From the NCBI GenBank assembly GCA_019112875.1, contig DXIO01000036.1, positions 24,960 through 88,959 on the forward strand: a stretch of 64,000 bases of DNA. Reading direction: 5' to 3'. Positions 1-8,907 of this stretch are shown piece after piece. Position 1 is the first letter of the stretch; every line of letters begins with the position of its first letter. The DNA comes from Candidatus Aquabacterium excrementipullorum (GTDB taxonomy: Bacteria; Pseudomonadota; Gammaproteobacteria; Burkholderiales; Burkholderiaceae_C). Below the pieces are notes generated by a model. That model saw only the letters and a program-made list of their open reading frames with translations, did not search any database and had not been told where the DNA came from. The position numbers and the translations under genes are program-made.

Positions 1-514
1 CCAGCGCGCAGGAGCTGGTGACCATCCAGTCGGCGCGCGCCTTCACCGCGGCGCTCGTGTTCGCGTAGACCACCACCTTGCGGTCCGGATGGGCGTCGCA
101 GAACTTGGCGAAGTCGTCTGCGTCGCAGCCCAGGTCGAGCGAACAGGTGGCGTCCAGGTCGGGCATCAGCACGCGCTTTTCGGGGCTGAGGATCTTGGCC
201 GATTCGCCCATGAACTTCACGCCGGCCACGATCAGGGTCTGGGCGGCGTGGTCACGGCCGAAGCGGGCCATCTCCAGCGAATCGGACACACAGCCGCCGG
301 TTTCCAGCGCCAGATCCTGCAGATCGCCATCGACGTAGTAGTGCGCGACCAGCACGGCGTTGCGTTCCGCCAGCAGCGACTTGATGCGGGCCTTGACGGC
401 GGCTTTTTCGTCGGCGGGCAGGGCGGGCGGCACCTTGGCCCAGGCGTGGGCGGTGCAACTGGCGCCGGACGCATCCTGGCGCGTGTAATCGAAAAGGACG
501 GCTTCGGAAGACAT
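1..514 (-). CDS. nadA: Quinolinate synthase NadA, N-terminal part (cut by window edge)
   Basis: NadA condenses iminoaspartate with dihydroxyacetone phosphate to quinolinate in de novo NAD synthesis and carries an oxygen-sensitive [4Fe-4S] cluster. Only the first ~171 codons are present, starting at the ATG read from 514 down and running off the left edge. Typical family segments are visible: [13 protein letters not shown], a [13 protein letters not shown] region, [28 protein letters not shown], and [17 protein letters not shown] at the truncated end. The rest of the protein, including most cluster ligands, lies outside the window. The PAP2 phosphatase gene ends 13 bases upstream on the same strand, so read-through from the envelope operon into nadA is possible. 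Confidence 0.95.
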   Translation of the reverse strand, partial: MSSEAVLFDYTRQDASGASCTAHAWAKVPPALPADEKAAVKARIKSLLAERNAVLVAHYYVDGDLQDLALETGGCVSDSLEMARFGRDHAAQTLIVAGVKFMGESAKILSPEKRVLMPDLDATCSLDLGCDADDFAKFCDAHPDRKVVVYANTSAAVKARADWMVTSSCAL

Positions 515-527
515 AAACGGGACGACG

Positions 528-1328
528 TCAGGACGCGGTGGGGGCGCGGGGTGGGGCTTGCCGGCGCTGATCCCAGCGCCGCATGCCGAAGGCTACCAGT
601 TCGCAGGACAGCCACACGGCGTAGAAGGCAAACACCACATCGCTGAGATAGTGGCCGCCCTGCATGATGCGGCCCAGGCCGACGAGCGAGCCCGTGACCA
701 GGCCAATCAGCAGCCAGCGGCGGCGCCAGATGCGGCCGGCGAACAGGCCCAGCGTGATGAGTGTGTAGCCGGCGGTGGCATGGCCGCTGATGAAGCTGCG
801 GTGGCTGCCGGGATTGGGGCCGCGCTCGAAGGCGGCGTGGAAGGGCTGGTCGCCGCCGAACTCGACGGTCTGCACCGGGCGCGGGCGGCCCATGAGGTTC
901 TTCAGACCCAGTTCCACGATCAGGCCGGAGCTGAGCGTCGCCACGCAGACGATGGCGATGGCGGTGCGCCGCCACAGGCCCAGCATCAGGCTGGCGGTGT
1001 TCTCGGCACCGCGTTGGCGGGCCAGACGTGCGAACCAAGGGGCGCCCAGCGCCAGGATCGCCGCCAGGACCAGCAGCGTGTTGCCCACCACGGGCGTGTA
1101 CTGGTAGAGCGCCTGCACCAGCGGGTTGTTGGCCTGGAAAAAGCCGGCCTCGGGCGTGTAGTAGCGCTGCGAGACAAGGATGTCCACGCGTGGCACCTTG
1201 GCGAACAGCGCCAGGCTCAGGAACAGGCCCGCCCACACCAGGCGGGTGTCGAGGGTGTCGTCCTCGTCGTCGGGTGTGGCGTCGTGCGGTGTCCGGGAAG
1301 GGCGGTGCAATCGATCAGGTCGGGTCAC
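528..1328 (-). CDS. PAP2-superfamily membrane phosphatase
   Basis: Membrane phosphatase of the PAP2/type-2 phosphatidic acid phosphatase family, 266 residues. The three catalytic motifs are present in order: KNLMGRPRP, then [12 protein letters not shown], then [13 protein letters not shown], with about five or six hydrophobic segments. The start is a GTG at 1328, overlapping the stop of the upstream GT39 gene in a GTGA arrangement, which implies translational coupling. Family members act on undecaprenyl pyrophosphate, lipid A phosphates (LpxE/LpxF type) or phosphatidate. The neighbours, an ArnT-like transferase and a GT2 enzyme, favour a lipid A or undecaprenyl-phosphate substrate. That choice is inference from context; the family call is secure. 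Confidence 0.88.
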   Translation of the reverse strand: MTRPDRLHRPSRTPHDATPDDEDDTLDTRLVWAGLFLSLALFAKVPRVDILVSQRYYTPEAGFFQANNPLVQALYQYTPVVGNTLLVLAAILALGAPWFARLARQRGAENTASLMLGLWRRTAIAIVCVATLSSGLIVELGLKNLMGRPRPVQTVEFGGDQPFHAAFERGPNPGSHRSFISGHATAGYTLITLGLFAGRIWRRRWLLIGLVTGSLVGLGRIMQGGHYLSDVVFAFYAVWLSCELVAFGMRRWDQRRQAPPRAPTAS

Positions 1329-3160
1329 TTCGAGGTTCCGTCGTCCGTCTCGGTGAAGGGCACGCCTTCACCACGCTCGGTGCCGCTCTGTTCGCGGTAG
1401 GTCTGGTTGTCGTAGCCGACGAAGCCACGCGCCAGGTGCAGGTACAGCGTGAGTTGGCGGCCGGGGCCGACCTGCACCACCGAACGGCCCAGCTCGCGTT
1501 TGAACGCGAAGCGGTTCAGGATGTGGTCGGCATTGGGCGTGTCGGTCAGCACCAGCACGTCCTGGCCCACGGTGTTGGGCATGCTCTGCTGCAGTTGGTA
1601 GTGGTCGCCGTGCTCGCCCTTGGGGTTCCAGGCCATGATGCGCGGCTTGTGGTCGCGCCATTGGTAGGCCGCCTGGGCCAGCAGCAGGCGCTTGTCGGCG
1701 ACCACGGGCAGGCCTTGCACGCGCGGGTCGTCCAGCAGGGAGCCGAGCTGGCCGAAGGCGGCATCCCAGCCGCGCATGCGCACCAGCACGTCGGCCTTGG
1801 CGGGCAGCTTGTCGCCCATGACATCACGGGCGTGCAGCACGATGCCTGTCAGCACCAGGTTGCTGACCAGCACGATCCAGAACCAGTTGCGAGGGCGCGG
1901 CGCGGACAGCGGCACCAGCGGCTGGCTGAGGCGCGTGGCCAGCAGCAGGAACAGGCTGATCATGGCCGGCGCGGCCCAGTTCACGTGGGCATCGGCCATG
2001 AAGGCCTGCACCACGGCGACCAACAGCAGCGGCGCGCTCAGTGCCACCAGGTAACGGTAGGACGTGACCGAGGCCAGGTAGTAGGCCGAGTTGCGGGTGG
2101 ACTTGGCGCGCTGCTGATCGCCTTGGGACAGCTGCGAGCTGGCGGGCTGGCTGGAGGCCACCTGCGTGCTCATCTGCGTGCTGGCGGCCCACTGGCTGGG
2201 CGGCAGCATCTGGCTGGACGCTGCCCATTGGCTCTGGCCGGCCACCTCATTGGTGCCGGTGTGCACGCGGCGGTGCAGCCACAGGCCGGCGATCACGGCC
2301 ACCGGGCCCAGCATGGCGATCTGTCCGATCAGGAACACCAGCGCCGCCACTGGCCCGCCCGAGCGGCTGGACTTGGTGGTGATGTCCGCCGTGTGCTGCA
2401 GTGTGGGGAAGCCCCATTCGGCGTTCCACATCACGTTGGGGCTGAGCACCACCAGCGCGGCGGCGATGGCCACCCAGGGGCCGATGCGCAGCAGGCCGCG
2501 CTTGGGGCCATGCACGCCCCACAGCGCCCACAGCGCCGTGATCGCGAAGGCCGCCATCGTGTACTTGCTCAGCATGCCGATGCCGCACAGCACGCCACAC
2601 AGCAGCCACAGGCCGAGGCGGTTGGTGACCTGGGCGCGCCACAGGGCCCAGGCGGCCAGCGTCCAGCACAGCAGCAGCGGGCCGTCCGTGCTGGCGAACA
2701 TGCCCAGCATGCCGGCCATGGGCGAGGTCAGGAACAACGCGCCTGCCACGATGCCCGTGCGCACGCCGCTGGAGGTGGGCCACAGCGCCCGTGCCAGCCC
2801 GACCATGCCGATGGCCGTGGCCACGTAGGTGAGCATGGTCAGCAGCTTGACGCCCAGCACGCTGTTGCCGAACACGGTGGTGCTGGCCGCGATCAGCCCG
2901 GCGATCACCGGCGGCTTGGAGAAATAGCCCCACTGCAGGTGCCGCGACCAATCCCAGTACTGCGCTTCGTCGAAGAACAGCGAGATGCCGCTGTAGTACA
3001 CCACGCCTGCGCGGTAGAGCAGCAGCGCGGCCGCCAGGGCCAGCAGCAGCCACATGCGGCGGCCCCACAGGCGGGGCCAGCGGTGGGCGGGCCTTGCGCC
3101 CTGGGTGCGCGCGATGTCGGGGGTGGGTACTGCCGTGGCGGGAGGGGTGATGTCGGTCAT
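1325..3160 (-). CDS. ArnT-like GT39 family glycosyltransferase
   Basis: Inner-membrane glycosyltransferase of the dolichyl-phosphate-mannose mannosyltransferase/ArnT type (GT39), which moves a sugar from a polyprenyl-phosphate donor to a periplasmic acceptor such as lipid A. About 611 residues from the ATG at 3160. The N-terminal loop contains the family's acidic motif (SLFFDEAQYWDW), followed by LQWGYFSKPPVIAGLI and about ten or more membrane segments. A second start at 3250 would overlap the upstream gene by 71 bases and adds an unconvincing leader, so I prefer 3160. An unusual Gln/Ser-rich insert with a repeated SQWAAS(S/T)QM unit sits in a loop (about bases 2100-2250). Operon with the GT2 gene 19 bases upstream. 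Confidence 0.85.
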   Translation of the reverse strand: MTDITPPATAVPTPDIARTQGARPAHRWPRLWGRRMWLLLALAAALLLYRAGVVYYSGISLFFDEAQYWDWSRHLQWGYFSKPPVIAGLIAASTTVFGNSVLGVKLLTMLTYVATAIGMVGLARALWPTSSGVRTGIVAGALFLTSPMAGMLGMFASTDGPLLLCWTLAAWALWRAQVTNRLGLWLLCGVLCGIGMLSKYTMAAFAITALWALWGVHGPKRGLLRIGPWVAIAAALVVLSPNVMWNAEWGFPTLQHTADITTKSSRSGGPVAALVFLIGQIAMLGPVAVIAGLWLHRRVHTGTNEVAGQSQWAASSQMLPPSQWAASTQMSTQVASSQPASSQLSQGDQQRAKSTRNSAYYLASVTSYRYLVALSAPLLLVAVVQAFMADAHVNWAAPAMISLFLLLATRLSQPLVPLSAPRPRNWFWIVLVSNLVLTGIVLHARDVMGDKLPAKADVLVRMRGWDAAFGQLGSLLDDPRVQGLPVVADKRLLLAQAAYQWRDHKPRIMAWNPKGEHGDHYQLQQSMPNTVGQDVLVLTDTPNADHILNRFAFKRELGRSVVQVGPGRQLTLYLHLARGFVGYDNQTYREQSGTERGEGVPFTETDDGTSK

Positions 3161-3179
3161 GGCTAGCAGGTGAGGGAAA

Positions 3180-4205
3180 TCAGGTCCGGCGATGCCAGCT
3201 GTCGGCGTCGGACGCAGGGGCCGTGTGCGATGTGTGGTACGGCGCCACATCGCCTCGGTCGTAGTAAATGCGGATCAGCAATTCGGCGAGCACGCCGGTG
3301 GTCAGGAACTGCAGGCCACCGAGCACACAGAAGAAGCCCAGCCACAGCAATGGGCGGCCGCCGATGGATTCGCCCAGCAGCTTGAGCACGCCCAGGTAGG
3401 ACAGGATCAGCGTGCCGACCAGGCCCACGCCCAGCCCCACACCGCCGAAGAAATGGCCAGGGCGCCCCGCGAAACGCAGGAAGAAGTTCACCGCCAGCAG
3501 GTCGAGCACCACGCGCAAGGTGCGCGAGATGCCGTACTTGGATTCACCGGCCGTGCGGGCATGGTGGCTCACGGCCACTTCGGACATGCGCGCCGGCGAT
3601 GTCACCGTGGCCATCCACGCGGGGATGAAGCGGTGCATCTCGCCGTACAGGCGCACGCGCTTGAGCACGTCGGTGCGGTAGGCCTTGAGGCTGCAACCCA
3701 GATCCTGGAACTCCAGGCCGGTGATGCGGCGGATCAGGCGGTTGGCGATGCGCGAGGGTATCTTGCGCAGGATGAAGCCGTCCTGGCGGTTCTGGCGCCA
3801 GCCGGCCACCAGGTCGAGGTCGTCGTTGAGCAGTTTGTCGACGAGGGCAGGGATGTCCTTCGGGTCGTTCTGCAGGTCGCCGTCGAGCGTGACGATCACA
3901 TCGCCGCGCGCCGCATCGATGCCGGCCTGCATCGCCGCCGTCTGGCGGAAGTTGCGCCACAGGTGGATCGGGCGCACGTGCGGGCCGCGCAATTGGGCCT
4001 GTTTGTCCAGCGCCTGTTGGGTGCCGTCGCGGCTGCCGTCGTTGACGATGATCAGCTCCCACGGGTGCGGGTAGCTGTCCAGGGCATTGTGCACCGCGGT
4101 CACGAAGGGCTCGACATTGTCCACCTCGTTGTACATCGGCACGACGATGGACAGGCGGTGCGAGGGGGAACGGGAGAGAGCGTTGTCCATGGACTCAACA
4201 GGCAT
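3180..4205 (-). CDS. GT2 polyprenyl-phosphate glycosyltransferase (ArnC/GtrB/DPM1-like)
   Basis: Transfers a sugar from a nucleotide donor to undecaprenyl phosphate on the cytoplasmic face, making the lipid-linked donor that a GT39 enzyme would use. About 341 residues. The N-terminal GT-A domain has IVVPMYNEVDNVEPF, IIVNDGSRDGT, and DGDLQNDPKDIP (DXD-type metal site), plus GCSLKAYR. Two C-terminal membrane helices (FFGGVGLGVGLVGTLILSYLG and LLWLGFFCVLGGLQFLTTGVLAEL) are typical of this subfamily. The start could be ATG 4205 (MPVES) or ATG 4190 (MDNAL); neither has a strong ribosome site. It lies between the flippase-like gene and the GT39 gene, consistent with one donor-making and transfer pathway. 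Confidence 0.88.
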   Translation of the reverse strand: MPVESMDNALSRSPSHRLSIVVPMYNEVDNVEPFVTAVHNALDSYPHPWELIIVNDGSRDGTQQALDKQAQLRGPHVRPIHLWRNFRQTAAMQAGIDAARGDVIVTLDGDLQNDPKDIPALVDKLLNDDLDLVAGWRQNRQDGFILRKIPSRIANRLIRRITGLEFQDLGCSLKAYRTDVLKRVRLYGEMHRFIPAWMATVTSPARMSEVAVSHHARTAGESKYGISRTLRVVLDLLAVNFFLRFAGRPGHFFGGVGLGVGLVGTLILSYLGVLKLLGESIGGRPLLWLGFFCVLGGLQFLTTGVLAELLIRIYYDRGDVAPYHTSHTAPASDADSWHRRT

Positions 4206-4240
4206 GAGAAAGGGGTTGTAGCAAAAACGCGCGGGCGTCG

Positions 4241-5230
4241 TCAGTCGGGAAGACGCGGGGACGTCCACGAGGGCGTGGCCCAGGCGATGGCGCCCGCAGC
4301 CACCGCACACAGCAGAAAACACAGATGCAAGGCCAGCGCGGCAGCCACCGCATGGCCGAGGCCGGCCGAATCACCCGGCAGGCTCAGCGCGAAGCCGCCC
4401 CAGACGCCGGCCTCGTAGGTGCCGAAACCTGCCGGGCCCTGGATGGGTATCACGGCAGCCAGTTCGCCACCCAGGGCGCCAGCCCAGCCAATGGCCAGGG
4501 AGGTCTGGGTGATGGCGGACAGCAACAGAGCCCCCGCCGTCAGCTTGATCGTCCAGTTGGCCCAGGTGAACAGCCAGGCCGCCGGGCGGTGGTGATGGGG
4601 ATCGAGCAGGGCTGCGTGCAAGCGTTGCAGCAGCGCCTTCCATTTGGCGTTGGCAGGCTGGCTGCCGGTCGATGCATGCAGGGCGTTCAGCAGCTTGATG
4701 CCCAGCATCCAACCCAGCACCAGCAAAACCAGACCGGCAGCACGCCAGGCCACCGGCAGGCCCGGCCACAGCAACAGCCCCAGCGACAGCAGCACGGCCA
4801 GATCCTGCAGCCGCATCCACAGCAGGCTGGCCACGGCGTGCGCCAGCGGCATGCGCAACTGGGTCGAGGCCAGCCACGGAAAACTCAGTTCACCAGCCCG
4901 CATGGGCAGCAGGTTCACGGCGGCGTTGTGCATGAGGATCACGCGCAGCGCATCGAGCCGCAAGCCCAATGCCGTGCGGGCCGCAGGGGTTTGGCTGCCG
5001 GCCTCCAGGCCCAGCACCACCTGCAGGCGCGCGGCACGCATCAAATAGCTCAGCAGCAGGCCCAGCAGCGTGCCGGCCCACACCGGGGCGGAGGGCGCCG
5101 TGATCGCCTCGCGCACCGTGTCCAGCGGCACGTGCCGCAGCAGCCAGGCCAGCAGCCCCAGGCCCACGAGCCACGTCAGCGCCTGGCGCAGCCAGGGGCG
5201 TGAGGGTGTGGGGGCGGGCGAGGAGGTCAT
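4241..5230 (-). CDS. Lysylphosphatidylglycerol synthase TM-region (flippase-like) protein
   Basis: Polytopic membrane protein of the LPG_synthase_TM/UPF0104 family, about 329 residues from the ATG at 5230 (an in-frame ATG at 5269 is the alternative). It has roughly seven or eight hydrophobic segments and the family's conserved NLLPMRAGEL-type segment (here AAVNLLPMRAGELSFPWL) and PIQGPAGFGTYEAG near the C terminus. The catalytic GNAT-like aminoacyl domain of true MprF is absent. Related stand-alone proteins are found beside polyprenyl-phosphate glycosyltransferases and are often guessed to flip lipid-linked sugars. Here it is the first gene of a four-gene operon with GT2, GT39 and PAP2, which supports that idea without proving it. 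Confidence 0.8.
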   Translation of the reverse strand: MTSSPAPTPSRPWLRQALTWLVGLGLLAWLLRHVPLDTVREAITAPSAPVWAGTLLGLLLSYLMRAARLQVVLGLEAGSQTPAARTALGLRLDALRVILMHNAAVNLLPMRAGELSFPWLASTQLRMPLAHAVASLLWMRLQDLAVLLSLGLLLWPGLPVAWRAAGLVLLVLGWMLGIKLLNALHASTGSQPANAKWKALLQRLHAALLDPHHHRPAAWLFTWANWTIKLTAGALLLSAITQTSLAIGWAGALGGELAAVIPIQGPAGFGTYEAGVWGGFALSLPGDSAGLGHAVAAALALHLCFLLCAVAAGAIAWATPSWTSPRLPD

Positions 5231-5352
5231 GCAGGGGCGCGTGGCGGACAGCCTTCCATTGTCCCCCATTCAAGCGTCCCGGCCGGTTGAAGCCTGCTGG
5301 CGGGCGACAATAAGCCCATACCTTTACCCGACTTGAATCTCTGGAGCCTGCC

Positions 5353-5856
5353 ATGACCGATTTCGTGACCTGCGACCTCTGCGACGACCACAAGAACGAC
5401 ACCGATGGCGCCTTCCGCGTGCTGCCGCCCGTGTTCAAGGACTTCGGCAAGCAGCGCAAGTTCGCAGGCCCCGTCAGCACCGTCAAGTGCTTCGAGGACA
5501 ACTCCTTCGTGAAGGCCGCCGTGGATTCGCCGGGCAACGGCCGTGTGCTGGTGGTCGATGGCGGCGCCTCGTTGCGTCGCGCGCTGGTGGGCGGCAACCT
5601 GGGCAAGGCCGCCGCCAAGAACGGTTGGGCCGGCGTGCTGGTCGATGGTTGCGTGCGCGACGTGGCCGAGCTGGCCGAGTGCGACACCGGCATCCGTGCG
5701 CTGGCGTCCATGCCCCTGCCCACCGAGAAGCGCAACGAAGGCCAGCGCGATGTGGCCGTGCAGATCCAGGGTGTGTGGGTGCGCCCGGGTGATTGGCTCT
5801 ATGCCGATGAAGACGGCATCGTGGTGACGGCCGAGCCGCTGCACACCAAAGCTTAA
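5353..5856 (+). CDS. rraA: RraA-family protein (RNase E regulator / HMG aldolase fold)
   Basis: 167 residues, full length for RraA. The family covers the E. coli regulator that binds RNase E and class II 4-hydroxy-4-methyl-2-oxoglutarate/oxaloacetate-decarboxylating aldolases. It has the GGNLGKAA loop (79-87) and DGCVRD (98-103) with the Arg-Asp pair used for pyruvate and metal binding in the aldolases, and ends in the usual [11 protein letters not shown]. The aldolase-type residues are intact, so enzymatic activity is as likely as RNase E control; annotation as RraA follows length and overall pattern. A GGAG motif sits six bases before the ATG. Divergent from the envelope operon, 122 bases away. 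Confidence 0.9.
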   Translation: MTDFVTCDLCDDHKNDTDGAFRVLPPVFKDFGKQRKFAGPVSTVKCFEDNSFVKAAVDSPGNGRVLVVDGGASLRRALVGGNLGKAAAKNGWAGVLVDGCVRDVAELAECDTGIRALASMPLPTEKRNEGQRDVAVQIQGVWVRPGDWLYADEDGIVVTAEPLHTKA

Positions 5857-5935
5857 CAAGCTGTCACGCGAACCCCTCAAGCGAGGGAGTGGCGCGATTG
5901 GTCAAAAGCCCTGAAGTCGCCGTACATTGGTCTCC

Positions 5936-7306
5936 ATGGACCGTACAACGATTGCACTTCAGGGAACCTTGGCTGGCTACATGGCCGAGATGGACAAACT
6001 CGCTTCGGGCGCAGCGCCAGGCACGGCATTGCCCCGCGCCACCTCGCTGCTGGACCGGCTCAGCCCCTTGCCCTATGGCTGGGACATGCTGGACGACTTC
6101 GGCATCGACACCTTCGCCAAGCAGATCGTCGGCCCCGTGCTCACGCAGGCACGGGCCAATGACCGCCGGGGCCGCCTGCTGGGCGATGGCATCAACTTCG
6201 CCAGCCAGGATTACCTGTCGCTGGCCTGCCATCCCCAAATCCAGGCCGCGGCGGTAGAGGCCATCGCGCGCTACGGCGTGCATTCCGCCGGCAGCCCGGC
6301 GCTGATGGGCAACACCACCTTGTCGGTCGAGCTGGAACAACGCCTGGCGTCCTTCCTCGGCATGCGCTCGTGCTCGCTCTTTCCCACCGGCTGGGGCGCG
6401 GGTTACGGGGCCATCCGCACGCTGGTGCGTGCCACCGATCACGTGGTCATCGACCACCTGTCGCATGCCTGTCTGTGGGAGGGCGCGCGCAACGCCACCC
6501 GCAACGTGCACAGCTTCGCCCACCTGTCGCTGAAAGGGCTGGAGGAGCACCTCGTGCGCATCCGCCAGCAGGATCCGTCGGGCGGCATCCTGGTCGTCAC
6601 CGAATCGCTGTTCTCGATGGACGCCGATTCGCCCGATCTGCAGGCGCACCAGGAACTGGCCAAGGGGCACAACGCCACCTTGCTGGTCGACATGGCGCAT
6701 GACCTGGGCAGCATGGGCCCCACTGGCCTGGGCGCGCTGGAAACCCAGGGCATGCAGGGCAAGATCGACGTGGTCATGGGCAGCTTCTCCAAGACCTTCG
6801 CTGCGAATGGCGGCTTCGTGGCCTGCAACGAGCCAGGGCTGAAGCTGGCCATCCGCTTCGGCTGCGGCCCGCACACGTTCACCAACGCGATGTCGCCCGT
6901 GCAGGCGGCGGTGGTGCTCAAGGCGCTGGACATCGTGCAGTCACCAGAGGGGCAAGTACGCCGGCACTGCCTGCTGGACAACGCCCTGCACCTGCGCAAG
7001 GCGCTGGCCGGCACGGGCCACACGGTGCTGGGGCTGCCTTCGGCCGTGGTACCCGTGGTGGTGGGCGGCATCGCGCACTCGCGTCTGCTCACGCGCTTCA
7101 TGCTGGCGGGGGGCATGCTGGTCAACCTGATCGAGCACCCGGCGGTGCCTCGCGACGCCAGCCGCCTGCGCCTGCAGATCATGGCCGATCACACCCATGC
7201 GCAGATCGACCGCCTGGTGGCCGTGCTGGCCGAGGCCGGCAGGCAGGCCGGCGACGAGTTGGCGCGCATCAACGAGGCCCGGCCCGAGGGCGAGGCGCTG
7301 CGCTGA
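5936..7306 (+). CDS. Alpha-oxoamine synthase family PLP enzyme (CqsA/SPT/BioF-like)
   Basis: Fold-type I pyridoxal-phosphate enzyme that would condense an amino acid with an acyl-CoA or acyl-ACP, releasing CO2. 456 residues from ATG 5936. The Schiff-base lysine is K286 in GSFSKTFAANGG; VDMAHDLG (251-258) supplies the cofactor Asp and His (D252, H255); TESLFSMD (223-230) is the family's serine/threonine strip. An unusual N-terminal region of about 85 residues precedes the conserved domain. HACLWEGAR (177-185) resembles, from memory, the LWEGAR of the CAI-1 autoinducer synthase CqsA rather than the usual DGAR of serine palmitoyltransferase or BioF. No biotin, sphingolipid or sensor-kinase genes are adjacent, so the product is unknown. 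Confidence 0.8.
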   Translation: MDRTTIALQGTLAGYMAEMDKLASGAAPGTALPRATSLLDRLSPLPYGWDMLDDFGIDTFAKQIVGPVLTQARANDRRGRLLGDGINFASQDYLSLACHPQIQAAAVEAIARYGVHSAGSPALMGNTTLSVELEQRLASFLGMRSCSLFPTGWGAGYGAIRTLVRATDHVVIDHLSHACLWEGARNATRNVHSFAHLSLKGLEEHLVRIRQQDPSGGILVVTESLFSMDADSPDLQAHQELAKGHNATLLVDMAHDLGSMGPTGLGALETQGMQGKIDVVMGSFSKTFAANGGFVACNEPGLKLAIRFGCGPHTFTNAMSPVQAAVVLKALDIVQSPEGQVRRHCLLDNALHLRKALAGTGHTVLGLPSAVVPVVVGGIAHSRLLTRFMLAGGMLVNLIEHPAVPRDASRLRLQIMADHTHAQIDRLVAVLAEAGRQAGDELARINEARPEGEALR

Positions 7307-7336
7307 GGCTGGATGGCCTGAGCGCGCTTGGGCTGC

Positions 7337-8038
7337 TCAGATCAGCAGTTCGAGCACGCGGTCCAGGCCGCCTTCGTTGATGGCGACCATGGCCTGCTCG
7401 CGCACCTTGGGCTTGGCGTGGTAGGCCACGCTCAGGCCGGTCGCGCCCATCATGGGCAGGTCGTTGGCGCCGTCGCCCACGGCGATGCTCTGTGAGGGCT
7501 CGCAGCCGATGCGGGCGCACAGGGCCAGCAGGTGGCGCTTCTTGGCTTCGCCATCGACGATGTCGCCCAGCACCTGGCCGGTCAGCAGGCCGCCTTGCAC
7601 TTCCAGCACATTCGAATGGGCCTCGTGCATGCCCAGTCGCTCGCGCACGCGGTCCGCGAAGAAGGTGAAGCCGCCGGACACCAGCAGCGTCTGCAGGCCA
7701 GCGGCCTTGGCCGCGTTGATCAGTTCCGGTGCGCCCGGGTTGAGCTTGAGCCGCAGGTCGTAGACCTGCTGCAGCGCTTCGGCCGGCACGCCCTTGAGCA
7801 GGGCCACGCGGCGGCGCAGGCTGTCCTTGAAATCGGTGATCTCGCCGCGCATGGCGGCCTCGGTGATGGCGGCCACCTCGGCCTTCTTGCCTACCGCGTC
7901 GGCGATCTCGTCGATGCACTCGATGTTGATCAACGTGGAGTCCATGTCGAAAGCGATGGCCTTGAAGGCGCGCAGGCTCAGCGGCGGCGTGAAGCGCTGG
8001 ACGACCAGGCCGGGGGCGAATTCGAGGGGAGCACTCAT
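7337..8038 (-). CDS. serB: Phosphoserine phosphatase SerB
   Basis: HAD-superfamily phosphatase for the last step of serine synthesis, phosphoserine to serine. 233 residues from the ATG at 8038; this is the short betaproteobacterial form without the ACT-like N terminus of E. coli SerB. Catalytic DMDST (31-35, nucleophile D31 and acid/base D33), SGGF (121-124), and GDGANDLPMM (188-197) for Mg binding are all intact. A longer ORF starting at 8311 is rejected because it would overlap the divergent TfoX-like gene. Convergent with the oxoamine synthase gene, 30 bases apart. Confidence 0.95.
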   Translation of the reverse strand: MSAPLEFAPGLVVQRFTPPLSLRAFKAIAFDMDSTLINIECIDEIADAVGKKAEVAAITEAAMRGEITDFKDSLRRRVALLKGVPAEALQQVYDLRLKLNPGAPELINAAKAAGLQTLLVSGGFTFFADRVRERLGMHEAHSNVLEVQGGLLTGQVLGDIVDGEAKKRHLLALCARIGCEPSQSIAVGDGANDLPMMGATGLSVAYHAKPKVREQAMVAINEGGLDRVLELLI

Positions 8039-8198
8039 GGCGGAGATCAAAGCACGGCTTGAAAGAGGCTGGATTATCCCCGCCTTCGGCCATTGGAGCG
8101 CCACCCGCGGTGCCCGTGGGGGTGAACTTGCCCCGCCAGGGCCGATCAAGGATATTGGCGCCAATTCCTTCCGTGTCATTTCCCGCAGGATGCTGACC

Positions 8199-8906
8199 AT
8201 GTCCACCGCTTCCCATGTATCCCGCAAGCAGGCCTTCGCCAACCAGGTGGTCGAGCAGATGGCCGCGTTCGCGCCGGTACAGGCCAAGCCCATGTTTGGC
8301 GGCTTCGGCATCTACCGCGACGGCCTGATGTTCGCCCTGATCACGCAGGAGCAGCTCTACTTCAAGGCCGATGACCAGACCGAGCCGGTGTTCACGCGCG
8401 AAGGCCTGAATCCCTTCACCTACGAATCCAAGGGCAAGACTGCACGTCTGCGCTACTACGAAGCGCACGCCGAGGTGTTCGACGACCCGCAGCGCATGGC
8501 CTGGTGGGCACGTCTGGCCTATGACTGCGCGGTGCGTAACCGGCCGGCGGCGCGCAAGGCCGCCAAGCTGCCAGACAAGAAGCCGACATCGCGCAGCCAG
8601 GCCGAGGGGCGATCGGCTGCGGGCCTGGCCCGCCTGGAAGCCTTGCCCAACCTGGGGCCAAAGTTCGCGGAGATGCTGGTGCGGGCGGGCATTCGCTCCG
8701 AGTCAGCCTTGCGCAAGGCCGGAGCCGTCAAGGCCTTCGTGCAGGTGCGGGGCGCGATGCCCGAAGCCACGCTGCAACTGCTCTGGGCACTGGAAGGGGC
8801 CTTGAGCGGTCGCCCCGCACAGGAGATCGACGAGTCAGACCGCACCAGCCTGCTGATGGCGCTGGAGGATGCCACCCGCCATCAGCCGGGCAGGCCTGAC
8901 CGCTGA
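8199..8906 (+). CDS. TfoX/Sxy family protein with N- and C-terminal domains
   Basis: 235 residues. The N-terminal TfoX domain is recognisable by KPMFGGFGIYRDGLMFALI and by DDQTEPVFTREG/PFTYESKGK (about residues 25-75). The C-terminal TfoX domain contains LEALPNLGPKFAEMLVRAGI (about 140-165), a helix-hairpin-helix-like segment. Sxy/TfoX proteins activate competence genes together with CRP in gamma-proteobacteria; the role in betaproteobacteria is not established, so I make no competence claim. Start at ATG 8199, chosen for AGGA eight bases upstream; an ATG at 8190 is in frame too. The fatty-acid hydroxylase family gene begins one base after its stop, so the two are probably cotranscribed. Confidence 0.85.
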   Translation: MSTASHVSRKQAFANQVVEQMAAFAPVQAKPMFGGFGIYRDGLMFALITQEQLYFKADDQTEPVFTREGLNPFTYESKGKTARLRYYEAHAEVFDDPQRMAWWARLAYDCAVRNRPAARKAAKLPDKKPTSRSQAEGRSAAGLARLEALPNLGPKFAEMLVRAGIRSESALRKAGAVKAFVQVRGAMPEATLQLLWALEGALSGRPAQEIDESDRTSLLMALEDATRHQPGRPDR

Positions 8907-8907
8907 C

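Noticed and set aside
1028..3166. 712-codon open frame on the plus strand opposite the GT39 gene
   Set aside because: Repetitive Gly/His/Gln/Ala composition typical of antisense frames; the GT39 frame carries the real signatures.
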